Source: Barnesiella sp. (GTDB lineage Bacteria; Bacteroidota; Bacteroidia; Bacteroidales; Muribaculaceae). Taken from it: 54,077 nucleotides of DNA. Shown in pieces: positions 53,175 through 54,077 of this stretch (positions are counted from its first letter, which is position 1; each line of letters opens with the position of its first letter). The stretch lies in contig JAAVEW010000037.1 in NCBI GenBank assembly GCA_014801075.1, positions 1-54,077 on the forward strand, written 5' to 3'. A program made the translations under genes and the position numbers. The notes under the pieces were generated by a model. The model was not told the origin of the DNA. It made no database searches and saw nothing but the letters and a program-made list of their open reading frames with translations.

Positions 53175-53205
53175 CAAAAATACGCACTTTATCTTATATG
53201 GCAAA
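53175..53205 (-). promoter_or_regulatory. Predicted promoter of the glycosyltransferase operon
   Basis: Minus-strand TTTG (53202-53205), exactly 19 bases, then TATTTTTG (53175-53182). It is a near-perfect match, with the ATG at 53161 only 14 bases downstream. Confidence 0.75.
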
Positions 53206-53605
53206 GGGGCGAATTAACTTTTCTCGCGGGGAAACGAGGTTCTAAGTAAAAAATTTCATGGCCGCAGTTGCCTTTTTTGTTGTTTTTCTCGACGTTTTAT
53301 AACGTTGAATTGCCCCTCTCTCCCGCTTTATTCGCTCGGATAGCAAGAATAATTATCGAAAAAATCACATCCCATATGGCTTTTTTTGAGGGTTTCCCGG
53401 AGAATTTTGAAGGTTAGGAAAACTTTTTTTGCGCATCTCTTATTAGGGTAGGTGGGCATTTCCTCAGTGTATCCGCTTATATGCCGGCACAAAATGATAC
53501 TTTAGGGTAAAATTTTTTATCGGGCGTATTTGGTTTACTATCAACGTTATAACTGTATTTTGTTCGGTAAAGTGCGATTTTTATTGAAAAATTATTGCTG
53601 AAATA

Positions 53606-53637
53606 TTTGGAAGTTTCAAAAATTCCTCCTACCTTTG
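53606..53637 (+). promoter_or_regulatory. rRNA promoter P1
   Basis: TTTG (53606-53609), 20 bases, then TACCTTTG (53630-53637), preceded by A/T-rich sequence. Confidence 0.75.
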
Positions 53638-53731
53638 CACTCGCTTTTGAGAAACAACGGTTACTCAACAAATCAAACGAAATAAAGTTTGATGCGAAAA
53701 GCAAAAAAAATGAAAAAAGTTGAACAAAAAT

Positions 53732-53762
53732 TTTGTGGTTCCAAAAATTTGACTTAACTTTG
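53732..53762 (+). promoter_or_regulatory. rRNA promoter P2
   Basis: TTTG (53732-53735), exactly 19 bases, then TAACTTTG (53755-53762). About 215 bases of leader remain before mature 16S rRNA. Confidence 0.8.
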
Positions 53763-53859
53763 CATCGAATTTCGCTGACAACGGTTGGCGAAACATTGAA
53801 AAAGAGAACATTGAAAGATTTACAATAGACAATAGTAAGTACAAGAGCTATTAAATGAG

Positions 53860-53877
53860 TTGTCTCTTCGGAGACAA
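53860..53877 (+). promoter_or_regulatory. TTCG-loop hairpin in the rRNA leader
   Basis: TTGTCTC and GAGACAA pair perfectly around a TTCG tetraloop. A second hairpin (GCTTCTC-GTTT-GAGAAGC) is at 53899-53916. They may be processing or pausing signals. Confidence 0.6.
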
Positions 53878-53979
53878 TGTCAATTCCTGAATCAACCCGC
53901 TTCTCGTTTGAGAAGCATAAGGTTAGACTTTTGATTGTATTGTTTGCCTTTTACAGAGAAAAAAGAAAACAAGATAACA

Positions 53980-54077
53980 ACAACGAAGAGTTTGATCCTG
54001 GCTCAGGATGAACGCTAGCGACAGGCTTAACACATGCAAGTCGAGGGGCAGCGGGGATGAAGCTTGCTTCATCTGCC
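53980..54077 (+). rRNA. rrs: 16S ribosomal RNA, 5' end (partial)
   Basis: The conserved start GAAGAGTTTGATCCTGGCTC is present, followed by GATGAACGCTAGCGACAGGC, the standard Bacteroidales beginning, and then the V1 region. By alignment with the E. coli 5' end the mature start is near 53980. The gene runs off the right edge. The sequence after AAGTCGAGGGGCAGCGGGGA is consistent with Muribaculaceae, judged from memory. Confidence 0.97.

Larger units (their letters stand above)
53162..53979. other. Promoter region and leader of an rRNA operon
   Basis: No gene is recognised. The left part (to ~53210) holds the minus-strand promoter of the glycosyltransferase operon. The middle (53260-53600) is AT-rich with no assignment. 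The right part has two plus-strand promoters and, in the leader, hairpins at 53860-53877 (TTCG loop) and 53899-53916. A TTGCCTTTTACAG at ~53944 loosely resembles a boxA antitermination site. Confidence 0.65.

Noticed and set aside
53477-53704. 75-codon minus-strand frame
   Set aside because: It overlaps rRNA promoter P1, has AT-rich composition and no family resemblance.

Overview
The window looks like a chromosome segment of a gut-type Bacteroidales bacterium, most likely of the Muribaculaceae (S24-7). The evidence is the 16S rRNA 5' end at the right edge, the many Bacteroidetes-type promoters (TTTG, 19-20 bases, TAnnTTTG) with no Shine-Dalgarno sequences, and families typical of the phylum: GldE, BspA-like repeats, endonuclease I with a secretion-type tail, DUF4254, DUF3467, and the glycogen trio of debranching enzyme, glycosyltransferase and GH57. 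The family-level placement is an inference from memory of 16S sequences and genome style.

Layout. 1-318: intergenic DNA with two large imperfect inverted repeats. 319-7166 (mostly minus strand): gldE, a secreted GDPD/glycoside-hydrolase fusion, a yqhD-type alcohol dehydrogenase, and an orphan terminase-large-subunit-like gene. 7327-9455 (plus): an outer-membrane porin and an ion channel with an odd selectivity filter. 9615-12085 (minus): three consecutive FKBP prolyl isomerases (one lipoprotein, one periplasmic, one cytoplasmic). 12379-18337 (plus): an AT-rich BspA-like leucine-rich-repeat protein, a GH31 enzyme followed by a flippase-like membrane protein, and an AraC regulator. 18630-22056 (plus): DUF3467, cysS, a carboxynorspermidine synthase-like enzyme and a 48-residue membrane protein. 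22448-27233 (plus): an alpha-glucan operon (debranching enzyme, synthase-like glycosyltransferase, GH57 amylase with a Lys/Ala tail). 27649-28395: a YczE-like membrane protein that may be translated from a leaderless message.

28662-44294 (minus) is an almost complete division and cell-wall (dcw) cluster, read in the order rsmH, ftsL, ftsI, murE, mraY, murD, ftsW, murG, murC, ftsQ, ftsA, ftsZ. No mraZ lies upstream of rsmH; the leader there carries a 19-base direct repeat. 44694-50298 (plus): a MATE exporter, a DUF4254/GT9 pair with overlapping frames, a secreted nuclease and a SpoU RNA methyltransferase. 50558-53161 (minus): a three-gene surface-polysaccharide operon (GT32-like, galactofuranosyltransferase-like, WaaP-like kinase). 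53162-54077: an rRNA operon promoter region with two promoters, then the first ~98 bases of 16S rRNA.

The clearest structure not explained by genes is a family of ~26-base GC-rich palindrome-half repeats (seven copies, all intergenic, two of them arranged as large hairpins) plus several other inverted-repeat families. No CRISPR array, tRNA gene, insertion sequence or complete prophage was seen.
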